Below, piece by piece: positions 41,773-49,170 of a DNA stretch of 57,964 bases. How positions within the stretch are numbered: the stretch's first letter is position 1; every line of letters starts with the position of its first letter. The stretch spans positions 1 to 57,964 of the forward strand of contig JASJDZ010000040.1 in NCBI GenBank assembly GCA_030065575.1, written 5' to 3'. The notes beneath the pieces are model-generated. The model was not told the DNA's origin and searched no databases. It worked only from the letters and a program-made list of their open reading frames with translations. The position numbers were made by a program, and so were the translations under genes. The stretch comes from Acidimicrobiia bacterium (GTDB lineage: Bacteria > Actinomycetota > Acidimicrobiia > Spongiisociales > UBA5794).

Positions 41773-42318
41773 ATGGAGATCATTGCAATCAAGAGGGTCG
41801 GCGGCACCAACATCCTGGCTGTTGAGGGCGATGTAACCCGCCAGCCGGTCGAGGGCGTCGTCAACAGCGCCAACGAGAGTCTGCAACACAAGGAGGGCGT
41901 CGCTACTGCCGTGGTGCGCACCGGCGGCCGGGTGATCCAGGAGGAATCCGATACCTGGGTTCGCGAGCACGGCCCGGTCGAGCCGGGGGCTGCGGCGGTT
42001 ACGACCGGTGGAATGCTGCAAGCGTCCCACGTTATCCACACCGTTGCGCCCTACTACGCACCCGATACCAGCGATGGCGTGCTCTGGGCTGCGGTTGCAG
42101 CAACCCTCGACGCAGCGGTCGAGCACGAACTCGAATCACTGGCATTCCCCCTCCTCGGTGCCGGACTTCGCGGCTATCCGGCAGAACGTTCGGCAAGCGT
42201 CATGGTGGAAGCCGTAGTCACGTGGCTGACGGCAAACCCCGACCTGCTGACGGAGATAAGACTGGTGGGATTCAGCCAGCACGATGCCGAACTGTTTGCC
42301 GCTGCGCTGTCGGAATAG
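41773..42318 (+). CDS. Macro-domain protein (ADP-ribose-type)
   Basis: A 181-residue single macro domain. VEGVVNSANESLQHKEGVATAV contains the conserved asparagine and glycine-rich adenosine loop, PGAAAVTTGGMLQASHVIHTVAP the second binding loop, and FPLLGAGLRGYP the phosphate loop. It probably binds or hydrolyses ADP-ribose derivatives such as O-acetyl-ADP-ribose or ADP-ribosylated proteins. The NTase-ABHD18-macro row is suggestive of nucleotide-linked modification and removal, but there is no direct evidence. Confidence 0.88.
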   Translation: MEIIAIKRVGGTNILAVEGDVTRQPVEGVVNSANESLQHKEGVATAVVRTGGRVIQEESDTWVREHGPVEPGAAAVTTGGMLQASHVIHTVAPYYAPDTSDGVLWAAVAATLDAAVEHELESLAFPLLGAGLRGYPAERSASVMVEAVVTWLTANPDLLTEIRLVGFSQHDAELFAAALSE

Positions 42319-42334
42319 GCGCCGGCCGGTTCGG

Positions 42335-43126
42335 CTAGGTCTCCAATACCCTGCGGAAAGAGTCGCTGAGCGGAGCGGTGCTCGCAAAGCGAATCGGCGT
42401 GATCGAGATCATTCCCTCGTCGAGGACCTCGATGTCTGAACCTGCGAGGTCGCCCTCCGTATGGAGAATCCCGTCGAAGCTGTGGCTGTAGGCACCGCTT
42501 CCATTGCCGGCAAAGAGGGACCCGTATCTGGTGCGACCGAGGGTTGTGATCCGACGCGGTGTCGTCAGGTCGGCGTCAGCCGGCATGTTCACCGACAGAA
42601 CATCCACTCCGGTAGGGAACCCCGTCGCCAAGATCCCAGAGGCGATATCGGCCGCGACACCCGCCAGCCGGGTCCACATCTCCAGGGCGTCCTCGGTCTC
42701 GACCCACTCCACCCACTGCTCCCAATCGCCCACGGACATCGCGGAGAAAGCGATACCGCCGACCCCGATGTTCGCCGCCTCGAGGGCTGCTCCCAGCGTG
42801 CCGCTGCCCGAGGCAAATGCGCTGCCCTTGTTGGAGCCGATGTTGATGCCAGACAAGACAAGGTCGGGTTTCGCTTCCAGCAGGCCGAAGCTGGCGATCT
42901 GCACGCAGTCGGCAGGTGTGCCGCCGACCGACCACATCTCCAGTCCGTCCCGCGCCACGGTGTCAGTCGGGATGGTGCCCACCTTGCTGATGGCCTTGCC
43001 GATCCAGCTGCGTTCACCGCTCGGTGCGGCCACGGTCACCGCTCCCAGTCGCTCTACAGCGTGGGCAAACGGGACCAGAGCCGGGGAATCAATACCGTCG
43101 TCGTTGGTTATGAGAAGACTCGTCAT
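42335..43126 (-). CDS. surE: 5'-nucleotidase SurE
   Basis: A 263-residue metal-dependent nucleoside monophosphate phosphatase. ITNDDGIDS at the N-terminus carries the metal-binding aspartates (D9, D10), and LVLSGINIGSNKG and the preceding APSGERSW are the other conserved loops. It dephosphorylates nucleotides, which could feed nucleoside salvage. Start taken at ATG 43126 (MTSLLITND); the frame from 43135 uses TTG. TAAGGT lies 8 bases upstream. Confidence 0.92.
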   Translation of the reverse strand: MTSLLITNDDGIDSPALVPFAHAVERLGAVTVAAPSGERSWIGKAISKVGTIPTDTVARDGLEMWSVGGTPADCVQIASFGLLEAKPDLVLSGINIGSNKGSAFASGSGTLGAALEAANIGVGGIAFSAMSVGDWEQWVEWVETEDALEMWTRLAGVAADIASGILATGFPTGVDVLSVNMPADADLTTPRRITTLGRTRYGSLFAGNGSGAYSHSFDGILHTEGDLAGSDIEVLDEGMISITPIRFASTAPLSDSFRRVLET

Positions 43127-43134
43127 GGAGCGCA

Positions 43135-43140
43135 ACCTTA
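43135..43140 (-). promoter_or_regulatory. -10-like box before surE
   Basis: TAAGGT on the minus strand, 8 bases before ATG 43126; no Shine-Dalgarno. Confidence 0.35.
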
Positions 43141-43170
43141 ACCTCGGGAATATTCTTAGTCGATTCTTAC

Positions 43171-43199
43171 TTGAAATATGAGTCTATATCGCTTAGATT
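43171..43199 (+). promoter_or_regulatory. hsp20 promoter
   Basis: TTGAAA (43171-43176), 17 bases, TAGATT (43194-43199), in an AT-rich patch unlike the surroundings. No clear HAIR/HspR or CIRCE repeat is seen. Confidence 0.6.
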
Positions 43200-43201
43200 A
43201 A

Positions 43202-43236
43202 GTGAGAGGACAGGAATAGATCGCCTCTTACGGAGG
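43202..43236 (+). promoter_or_regulatory. hsp20 5' UTR with alternative hairpins (possible RNA thermometer)
   Basis: GTGAGAGG (43202-43209) can pair with CCTCTTAC (43224-43231), while CCTC of the same segment can pair instead with GAGG of the ribosome site GGAGG (43232-43236). The second fold would hide the Shine-Dalgarno at low temperature. Confidence 0.4.
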
Positions 43237-43244
43237 AACATAAC

Positions 43245-43652
43245 ATGCAACTCGTACGATTCGACCCTTTCAGCACCATGCGCGAGTTCGACCGCCTGTT
43301 CGAAGGTCGCCCTGCCAGCAGGTGGATGCCTCGAGTAGACGTCTTCGATCAGGAGGACAGCCTCATGGTTCGCACCGAGGTTCCCGGCGTTGCCGCCGAA
43401 GACATCGAGGTGACCGTTGAGGCCGGCACGCTCACCATCAAGGGTGGCCGCAACTTTGCGACCGAGGAGAGCAAGCCCAACTATCACCGCAAGGAAATCT
43501 TCGAGGGGTCGTTCGAGCGGACAATTCTCCTTCCCGAAGGGGTTGATGCGACCGCAGTCACCGCCACCAGCAGAGACGGCCTGCTCGAGATCAACATACC
43601 CAAGCTACCGGAGGTCCTGCCCCGCAGGGTCTCCGTTGAGATTCAGCGCTAG
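43245..43652 (+). CDS. Small heat-shock protein Hsp20
   Basis: A 135-residue alpha-crystallin-type chaperone: a short N-terminal arm (FDPFSTMREFDRLFEG), the crystallin domain with VRTEVPGVAAEDIEVTVEAGTLTIKG, and the C-terminal NIPKL motif needed for oligomerisation. It holds unfolding proteins under stress. GGAGG is 8 bases before ATG 43245. The gene has its own promoter and a strong terminator, so it is monocistronic. Confidence 0.95.
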   Translation: MQLVRFDPFSTMREFDRLFEGRPASRWMPRVDVFDQEDSLMVRTEVPGVAAEDIEVTVEAGTLTIKGGRNFATEESKPNYHRKEIFEGSFERTILLPEGVDATAVTATSRDGLLEINIPKLPEVLPRRVSVEIQR

Positions 43653-43688
43653 CTCCCTCTCCCCTTCCTCCCATCGCTAAGCGCTGAC

Positions 43689-43704
43689 GGAACCCGAGGG
43701 TTCC
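43689..43704 (+). other. Small hairpin after hsp20
   Basis: GGAACCC-ga-GGGTTCC, a perfect 7-bp stem just before the main terminator. Confidence 0.5.
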
Positions 43705-43707
43705 GAT

Positions 43708-43746
43708 GGCCGGCCCGCACCACCCGCTGCGGGCCGGCCTTTCTCT
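43708..43746 (+). terminator. hsp20 terminator
   Basis: GGCCGGCCCGC and GCGGGCCGGCC form a perfect 11-bp stem with a 10-base loop, followed by TTTCTCT. It is the clearest intrinsic terminator in the window. Confidence 0.85.
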
Positions 43747-43763
43747 TATCCGGCCCGATCGCA

Positions 43764-43769
43764 TATAGT
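43764..43769 (+). promoter_or_regulatory. -10 box for leaderless 43777 gene
   Basis: TATAGT, 7 bases before ATG 43777; no Shine-Dalgarno. Confidence 0.5.
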
Positions 43770-43776
43770 CGAGAAA

Positions 43777-43992
43777 ATGGAAGAAGAGCCCCGTAGTTCG
43801 AGCCTTGCCAGGAAGACCGTTGTTGCCGTTGCCGGCGGAACTCTCACCGCAGCCGGCGTGGTGATGTTGGTGACTCCCGGCCCGGGCCTGCTCGCCATCG
43901 CAGGCGGCCTCGGCATACTGTCCACCGAGTTCGATTCTGCTCGGCGCGCTCTCGGCAGGGTTCGTGACCGGCTTCAGAGCTCAGAGGAGTGA
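43777..43992 (+). CDS. Small PGPGW-type membrane protein
   Basis: A 71-residue protein with two hydrophobic segments (about 12-32 and 37-48) around the signature VTPGPGLLAIAGGLGIL, the PGPGW/TIGR02611 motif (here PGPGL). The C-terminus is a basic amphipathic helix. Function is unknown. It is followed after 37 bases by the acetyltransferase gene. Confidence 0.8.
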   Translation: MEEEPRSSSLARKTVVAVAGGTLTAAGVVMLVTPGPGLLAIAGGLGILSTEFDSARRALGRVRDRLQSSEE

Positions 43993-44029
43993 AGCCGTAG
44001 AATCCTTGCGGCCCGCCCGAAGGAGCATT

Positions 44030-44470
44030 GTGATCCACACCACTGAAGTAGTCGAGGTCGACGACGAGCTGATCGCTGCGTTCGATCGGCTCACCCCCCA
44101 GCTCTCCTCATCGAGCTCTGCCCCGGGCGCCGATGAGCTAGCTGCCATCGTTTCCAGCCCGGCGACGGTGCTGTACGTAGCCCGCGACATCGACACCGGT
44201 GGAATCGTCGGTACCCTGACGCTTGCGCTCTTCCGGATCCCCACCGGATTGCGGGCCTGGATCGAGGACGTCGTCGTCGACGAATCCGCCCGTGGCCAGG
44301 GCGTCGGCGCAGCGCTGACCGAGATAGCCCTGGAGCGAGCTCGCCGGGAGGGAGCCAAGACTGTGGATCTGACCTCGCGCCCCTCCCGCGAAACCGCCAA
44401 TCGCCTCTACCAGAGGGTCGGATTCGAGGAGCGGAAGACCAACGTGTACCGCTACCGGCTCGACGGCTGA
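44030..44470 (+). CDS. GNAT-family N-acetyltransferase
   Basis: A 146-residue acetyltransferase with the acetyl-CoA motif VVVDESARGQGVGAAL near residues 83-98, then TSRPSRETANRLYQRVGF. Substrate unknown. GAAGGAG precedes the GTG at 44030; the longer frame from 43964 would start inside the previous gene. Confidence 0.88.
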   Translation: MIHTTEVVEVDDELIAAFDRLTPQLSSSSSAPGADELAAIVSSPATVLYVARDIDTGGIVGTLTLALFRIPTGLRAWIEDVVVDESARGQGVGAALTEIALERARREGAKTVDLTSRPSRETANRLYQRVGFEERKTNVYRYRLDG

Positions 44471-44488
44471 CAGAAGCCGATCACACCC

Positions 44489-45334
44489 CTACCCGGCAAG
44501 ACTCGCGAAGTAGTCGGACCAGCTCACATGATCCCTGCCTGCGGCCTCGCGGTAGTGACTGGTGTTGTCGGCCTCGCCTTCCCGGATGCCCTGGTAGATC
44601 CCGGCGATGACGGTTCCTAGGAAGTCACCCAGTGCGGCAACCCGGTCCTTGCGGTACTCCTCGACGGTTACCGGTGTGTAGGAGAGGTCGGTGCCAAAAG
44701 CACCATTGAGATACTCCGCAAGCTCGTATTGAGTGATGGCCACGCCGTGCAGGTTGTAGGTGTGCCCGTTGTGCTTGTCCTCGGTGAGCATCCGTGCGTA
44801 GGCGTAGCCAAGCTCCGGCCGGGTGGTGTAACCACATCGACCGTCACCGGCGCAGTTGGTGATCCCACCAATCTCCTTATAAGTATCGATGTACTCGACA
44901 TCAGGCTCGATGTAGATCCCGTTGCGCCCGATCGCCCAATCCAACCCGCTGCCGCGCACATCCGCTTCGGTCTGTCGATTGCTCTGAATGATGGGGGAAA
45001 AGGCGGTGTCGTCCTCCGCCCCTTGCACGCTGGTGTAGACAAGCTTCCGAACCCCGGCGCTGCGAGCAGCCTCAATCACGTTGCGGTGTTGCTCGATGCG
45101 TCGATCCGGAGCATCCATCCCCGACACCAACAGGACCGCATCGATTCCCTGCAGTGAAGCCTCTAGTGCGTCTCTGTTGTTGTAGTCGCCGGGACGAACC
45201 TCTGTGCCCAGATGCGCGGCTTTGTCGGGCGTCCGGGCGAGGCCCACTACATCATTGCTCGGGAGCAGGGCGAGCATCGCCTTGACGATTTCTGTTCCCA
45301 ACTGACCGCTGGCGGCGGTGATTGCTACCTTCAT
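44489..45334 (-). CDS. NmrA/QorB-like NAD(P)-binding oxidoreductase
   Basis: A 281-residue atypical short-chain dehydrogenase. The N-terminal AITAASGQLGTEI is a Rossmann GxxGxxG-type site, GLARTPDKAAHLG suggests NADP selection, and DWAIGRNGIYIEP is close to quinone oxidoreductase 2 (QorB/YtfG). It has no Tyr-x3-Lys pair, as expected for NmrA-like proteins. Likely role: quinone reduction or redox sensing. AAGGAG precedes ATG 45334. Confidence 0.85.
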   Translation of the reverse strand: MKVAITAASGQLGTEIVKAMLALLPSNDVVGLARTPDKAAHLGTEVRPGDYNNRDALEASLQGIDAVLLVSGMDAPDRRIEQHRNVIEAARSAGVRKLVYTSVQGAEDDTAFSPIIQSNRQTEADVRGSGLDWAIGRNGIYIEPDVEYIDTYKEIGGITNCAGDGRCGYTTRPELGYAYARMLTEDKHNGHTYNLHGVAITQYELAEYLNGAFGTDLSYTPVTVEEYRKDRVAALGDFLGTVIAGIYQGIREGEADNTSHYREAAGRDHVSWSDYFASLAG

Positions 45335-45454
45335 CTGCTTCTCCTTGCGCGGTTCGAGTTCGGCCCATTCTGACGTCTGCTGAGCCTACGCGGTACGTCG
45401 CCGGGTGGCAGCCGGTAAACCTCGACGGCGACCGGACCAGCCGGACCAGCGGCG

Positions 45455-46882
45455 CTAGCGGTGAGTCGTCCTACCGGCTGCGGGCAGGACAACCGATCTC
45501 TTGCTCAAGACGGCGAGGGCTCGGTCGAGGTCGGCGATCACATCGTCGGGGTGCTCGCCACCTACGTTGAGGCGAATCAGATTTGGCGGCACGGACGCCA
45601 GATCGCGCCCTTCGTCGCCCTGCTGCTGATGGGTTGAGATTGCGGGAATGGTTGCAACGCTCTTGATGCGGCCGAGGTCGGTTGCACGCCAGATCATTTC
45701 GAACTCGTCAAAGACCTGACGGGCGGCCGTAGCCCCACCCTTCACCTCGAACGACAGGAGGTGGCCGTAGCGATTGACTTCGGTCCCGTAGTCATCGACC
45801 CCGTCGACCAGCCACATGCTCCGGTTTGCCACTTCGTGCCCGGGCATCGATTCGAGCCCGGGATAGGCGACCCGATCGACCATGTCGTGAGATTCGAGAT
45901 ACTGCGCAACCTTCATGGACGAAGTGCTGACGAAGTCCATGCGATGGCGGAGCGTCCGTAGATCATTGATCGTCATCAACGCGTTGAACGGGCTGATGCC
46001 CGGGCCGTGATCACGGAAGGGCAGCAGCTTCACGTACATAGCGAAGTTGTCCCTCATCTCCTCGGGGCCGATGTCCGTGGTGATCCCGTGCCTGGCGACC
46101 ACTGCTCCGCCGATGGCAAACCCGCTGGACGTCATCGACTTGGTTGTCGAATGCACGACGATGTCGGCTCCCAGATTCAGCGGCCGGGTCAGAGCGGGAG
46201 TCGCCACCGTGCTGTCGACTATGAGTGGGAGCCCGGCGGCGTGGGCGATATTGGCCACTGCCTCGATGTCCATGATGCTGAGCGACGGGTTCGATGGTGT
46301 TTCGCCGTACACGAGACGAGTCTCGCCATCGATCTTCTCCGCCCATTCGTTGAGGTCGAGAGGATCCCGGACCCAGCGGATGTCGATGCCGCGCTCGGCA
46401 CCGTATCGCTCACCGAAGAGCATGAACGTGCCGCCGTAGCAACGGGCGCTGGCGACGATGTTCGTCCCCTGTTCGGGCTTCTCCAGAAACGGGTTCGTGG
46501 CCATGAACACCGCAGCCATGCCGGAGGAGGTGGCAACTGCAGAAACATCGCCGTCAAAGCCATAGCCCTCGAGCAGGGCAAGGGTCTCTTCGAGGTAGTG
46601 GACGGTCGGGTTGGCGATACGTGAGTAGACCCAGGCAGGCATGAGGTAGGCGAGCGCGGCCTCCATGTGGTCACTGTTCTCGAAGTGCTCGGCGGAGCTC
46701 AAATACCCGGGCTCGATGATGCTGCCCTGATTGGCGGCGGCAGCCTGCATGTCGTAGACGCCGTGGACCGCGATGGTGTCGAACTTCTTCGTCTTCATCA
46801 ACGCCCTGCGTGCGGCCACCGCTGCGGCCATCGCTTCGCCGCGGGCTACGTACTCAGCAACACCGTCGCTGTACTCGCTCAT
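45455..46882 (-). CDS. PLP-dependent Cys/Met metabolism enzyme (gamma-synthase/sulfhydrylase/lyase family)
   Basis: A 475-residue fold-type I enzyme. The PLP lysine is K248 in VVHSTTKSM; YSRIANPT near 86-93 and SSGMAAVFM near 119-127 are family blocks, and ETPSNPSLSIMDI and DSTVATPALTRPL surround the cofactor. The family includes O-acetylhomoserine sulfhydrylase, cystathionine gamma-synthase/lyase and methionine gamma-lyase; the sequence alone does not decide. The N-terminal 30 residues are an extra extension. It follows an Lrp regulator by 28 bases on the same strand, so Lrp probably controls it in response to an amino acid. Confidence 0.9.
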   Translation of the reverse strand: MSEYSDGVAEYVARGEAMAAAVAARRALMKTKKFDTIAVHGVYDMQAAAANQGSIIEPGYLSSAEHFENSDHMEAALAYLMPAWVYSRIANPTVHYLEETLALLEGYGFDGDVSAVATSSGMAAVFMATNPFLEKPEQGTNIVASARCYGGTFMLFGERYGAERGIDIRWVRDPLDLNEWAEKIDGETRLVYGETPSNPSLSIMDIEAVANIAHAAGLPLIVDSTVATPALTRPLNLGADIVVHSTTKSMTSSGFAIGGAVVARHGITTDIGPEEMRDNFAMYVKLLPFRDHGPGISPFNALMTINDLRTLRHRMDFVSTSSMKVAQYLESHDMVDRVAYPGLESMPGHEVANRSMWLVDGVDDYGTEVNRYGHLLSFEVKGGATAARQVFDEFEMIWRATDLGRIKSVATIPAISTHQQQGDEGRDLASVPPNLIRLNVGGEHPDDVIADLDRALAVLSKRSVVLPAAGRTTHR

Positions 46883-46910
46883 CTCTCCTCCTGGGCAGCA
46901 GCCCCGAGGA

Positions 46911-47393
46911 TCACTCGATGGGCAGCTGCTGCGTCGCCTTGATCTCTATGAGCACGAGGCTCGTGTTGATGCGGGCCATGCCGGGAATCGGTGTCATCTT
47001 GTTCACAACGAACTCCTGCAGTTCGTCGCGGTTGCGGAACACCGCTTTCAGCAGGTAGTCGAACTCTCCTGTGATGTGATGGCATTCCAACACTTCCGGC
47101 ATGTCCTGCACCAGCTCCTTGAAGCGCTCGATGGCCTCGTACTGATGCAATTGCAGCGAGACGTTGATGAAACAGACCATGTCGAAGCCCATGGCTTCCC
47201 GATCTAGCAGCGTGGCATGCTGCCGGATGACCCCGGCTTGCTCGAGCCGTCTGACCCGGGCGTGTGTGGCGGGAGCCGAGAGCCCGACCCGACGCGCCAT
47301 TTCTGCATTGCTCACCCGGCCGTCGGCCTGGAGCATGCGGAGAATGGCCTTGTCGGTCTCATCTATGTCCGCTTGCAGTGAAGATTGTACCAA
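46911..47393 (-). CDS. Lrp/AsnC-family regulator
   Basis: A 160-residue regulator: helix-turn-helix in ILRMLQADGRVSNAEMARRVGLSAP split across residues 17-41, then the RAM ligand domain (GFDMVCFINVSL, HHITGEFDYLLKAVF). It begins with TTG at 47393 behind GGGGG. The PLP sulfur-amino-acid enzyme is immediately downstream, and a palindrome is found about 50 bases upstream, so both autoregulation and local control are likely. Confidence 0.92.
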   Translation of the reverse strand: MVQSSLQADIDETDKAILRMLQADGRVSNAEMARRVGLSAPATHARVRRLEQAGVIRQHATLLDREAMGFDMVCFINVSLQLHQYEAIERFKELVQDMPEVLECHHITGEFDYLLKAVFRNRDELQEFVVNKMTPIPGMARINTSLVLIEIKATQQLPIE

Positions 47394-47437
47394 GATCGAC
47401 CCCCATTTGTGAATAGATGACTAGTAATGAGTTCAGT

Positions 47438-47458
47438 AGACCTAAGTATATTAGGTCT
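47438..47458. promoter_or_regulatory. Palindrome in the lrp upstream region
   Basis: AGACCTAA-gtata-TTAGGTCT, a perfect 8-bp inverted repeat. On the minus strand its centre contains TATACT, a candidate -10 for lrp. The 188-base gap (47394-47581) otherwise shows nothing I can assign. Confidence 0.55.
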
Positions 47459-47581
47459 TTGGGGATTCTGGAGGCAGATTATTCGTCTGAGCCATGAGGA
47501 CAGGGGGGCGCGCCGAACAAACGAAGGTCACCGTCCAGGGCGGGTCAGGCGATTGCTAGTCGGAAACGGTCCTGTTGGCCG

Positions 47582-47920
47582 TTACTCGGATCGCGAGCCG
47601 AAGATCGAGCGCAACACCAATAGCGCAACAATGGCAACGACTTGGGAAGCCAGGACGACCTTGGTGGTATCTACCGCCGGGATCCAGGTGACTTCGCCGT
47701 CCTTGATGCGATACGCCCCGACCGGGCGGGCCATCACGCCAAAGCCGCCTCCGGATCCGCTGGCCGCTTCGGCATCCTCGCCTTCGCCGCCTCCTCCTCC
47801 GCCGCCGACTGCAGCCGCGGGCACGAACGTGATGCCATCCTTCTCGTAGGGATCGCCGTACACCTTGCGGACGGTGATGCTGTCCCGTGCCCCTGCGAGG
47901 ATGTCGTCGAGTTTGCTCAC
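47582..47920 (-). CDS. gerW: GerW (YtfJ)-family protein
   Basis: A 112-residue protein with the GerW signature: DPYEKDGITFVPAAAV followed by a long Gly-rich segment and FGVMARPVGAYRIKDGEVTWIP, with a C-terminal hydrophobic helix. In Bacillus it is a sporulation/germination protein; many actinobacterial relatives occur without spores and their role is unknown. GTG 47920 is the likely start because the family domain begins there; the frame extends to 47965. Confidence 0.85.
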   Translation of the reverse strand: MSKLDDILAGARDSITVRKVYGDPYEKDGITFVPAAAVGGGGGGGEGEDAEAASGSGGGFGVMARPVGAYRIKDGEVTWIPAVDTTKVVLASQVVAIVALLVLRSIFGSRSE

Positions 47921-48031
47921 GGCTAGACCTTTCCCTTTCGAATCTTGCTGTTGCCATCTTCGCACTCTCGATGGTCACGACCACAATTCCGGGTGCCGTC
48001 TCACTGGAGACCGGTCCGGTGACTCAATAGA

Positions 48032-48060
48032 GACGGCGGTACCGACTCGGTACCGCCGTC
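48032..48060 (-). terminator. Terminator of the cupredoxin gene
   Basis: GACGGCGGTACCGA and TCGGTACCGCCGTC are perfect 14-base arms around a single base, so the real loop is 3-5 bases. On the minus strand it follows the lipoprotein gene and is trailed by TCTATT. Confidence 0.7.
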
Positions 48061-48101
48061 GTGACCGGGGTGGACAGTCCTTCTCTACCAACTCCTCCGG
48101 C

Positions 48102-48614
48102 TCATCCCTCGACGAGGACCTCGCCATACATGCCCATCGCCAGGTGCGGAGGACCGCCCGCTACCTGGGGTGGCCCGCCTTCAGCTTCGGCTGCTGCGGC
48201 CAGGTACTCATCCGGGTTCGCTCCGGTAGGGATGGCGCAGATGATCAGATAGCGCCCGGGCTCGGACAACGTGCCGGTGCCTTCGACCGGGAAGCCGTCG
48301 GCCTCAGGTGGAGCAATGATGACTGTCTCCACCAGTGGGAAGAAGGCAGCCAGCTCCTCAGGGGGCAGTTGGACCAACTCGTCTGCAGTCCGCTCCTCCC
48401 CCTCCGGCAGTCGGATGGCCACCAGTTCGTGCACTTCGACCGCGCTCTCGTTGAACATGGTGAGGGTGGATCCTGCAGCCACCCGCTCGGGCAGCCCTTC
48501 GAATCCGTAGTCCACCGCACGTACCTCGAACGTGGCGGGCTCGAGCTGATCGCTACTGCACGCTCCGACAAGCAACAGCAGGGCGACGACAAACCCAATA
48601 TGCGTCCTTCTCAT
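48102..48614 (-). CDS. Cupredoxin-like copper lipoprotein
   Basis: A 170-residue lipoprotein. Signal peptide with lipobox VGAC (C19), then a plastocyanin-like beta sandwich. A possible type-1 copper site is H62 (VHELV), C126 (LIICAIPTG), H157 and M160 or M162 (PPHLAMGM). An unusual insertion of about 25 residues lies between the Cys and the last His. It may carry electrons outside the membrane. It follows a cupin gene by nine bases on the same strand, behind TAGGAGG. Confidence 0.82.
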   Translation of the reverse strand: MRRTHIGFVVALLLLVGACSSDQLEPATFEVRAVDYGFEGLPERVAAGSTLTMFNESAVEVHELVAIRLPEGEERTADELVQLPPEELAAFFPLVETVIIAPPEADGFPVEGTGTLSEPGRYLIICAIPTGANPDEYLAAAAEAEGGPPQVAGGPPHLAMGMYGEVLVEG

Positions 48615-48623
48615 GATTTCCTC

Positions 48624-49136
48624 CTAGTTGAGTGGCTGTGGCGGCGGACCGAGGATCTCGATGCCGTAGGCACGGTTGACTTCAGCGACGTGGGCTGGAT
48701 CAATCGGCCCCGGCTCGGGCATCGTTGGCGTAGCGACGGTGGTCCCCAACTCGGAGACCATCTGGTCGAATGAGGGCACAACGGTGTTCGACGTTGTTAT
48801 GCAGGTGAAGCGCGCCTCATCCGAGAGAATCTGGAAGGTATGTGGCCGGCCGTGAGGCAGGAACGTGTACGCCCCTTCCTCGGCTTCGACTTCCAGGTCT
48901 CCGGAGCGGAAGACGATCCGGCCCTCGAGGACGATGAACAGTTCGTCCTCGTGGTCGTGTCGGTGCAAGGGAGGCCCGAAGCCTCTGGGCCCGACGAACT
49001 CGACCACGCTCAGCGAGCCGGCGGCCCGGCCGCTGACCTTGATCGTGGCGAGATGGTTCAGGAAGTGAAGGTGGTGACCTTCGCTACTCGCGAGCACTAC
49101 TGGCTCTGGGCGGATGGTTGCGTATTCGGTACTCAT
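48624..49136 (-). CDS. Cupin-domain protein
   Basis: A 170-residue single cupin with the metal motif GFGPPLHRHDHEDELFIVLEG (split around residues 52-73) and the second motif TFLPHGRPHTFQ. The C-terminal part (about 130-170) extends past the barrel. Cupins of this kind bind a metal and act as dioxygenases, isomerases or sensors; the substrate is unknown. Start taken as ATG 49136; an upstream GTG at 49157 is possible. Confidence 0.82.
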   Translation of the reverse strand: MSTEYATIRPEPVVLASSEGHHLHFLNHLATIKVSGRAAGSLSVVEFVGPRGFGPPLHRHDHEDELFIVLEGRIVFRSGDLEVEAEEGAYTFLPHGRPHTFQILSDEARFTCITTSNTVVPSFDQMVSELGTTVATPTMPEPGPIDPAHVAEVNRAYGIEILGPPPQPLN

Positions 49137-49170
49137 GCGGCGATGGTGCCGCACCACCCTTTCGAAAACC

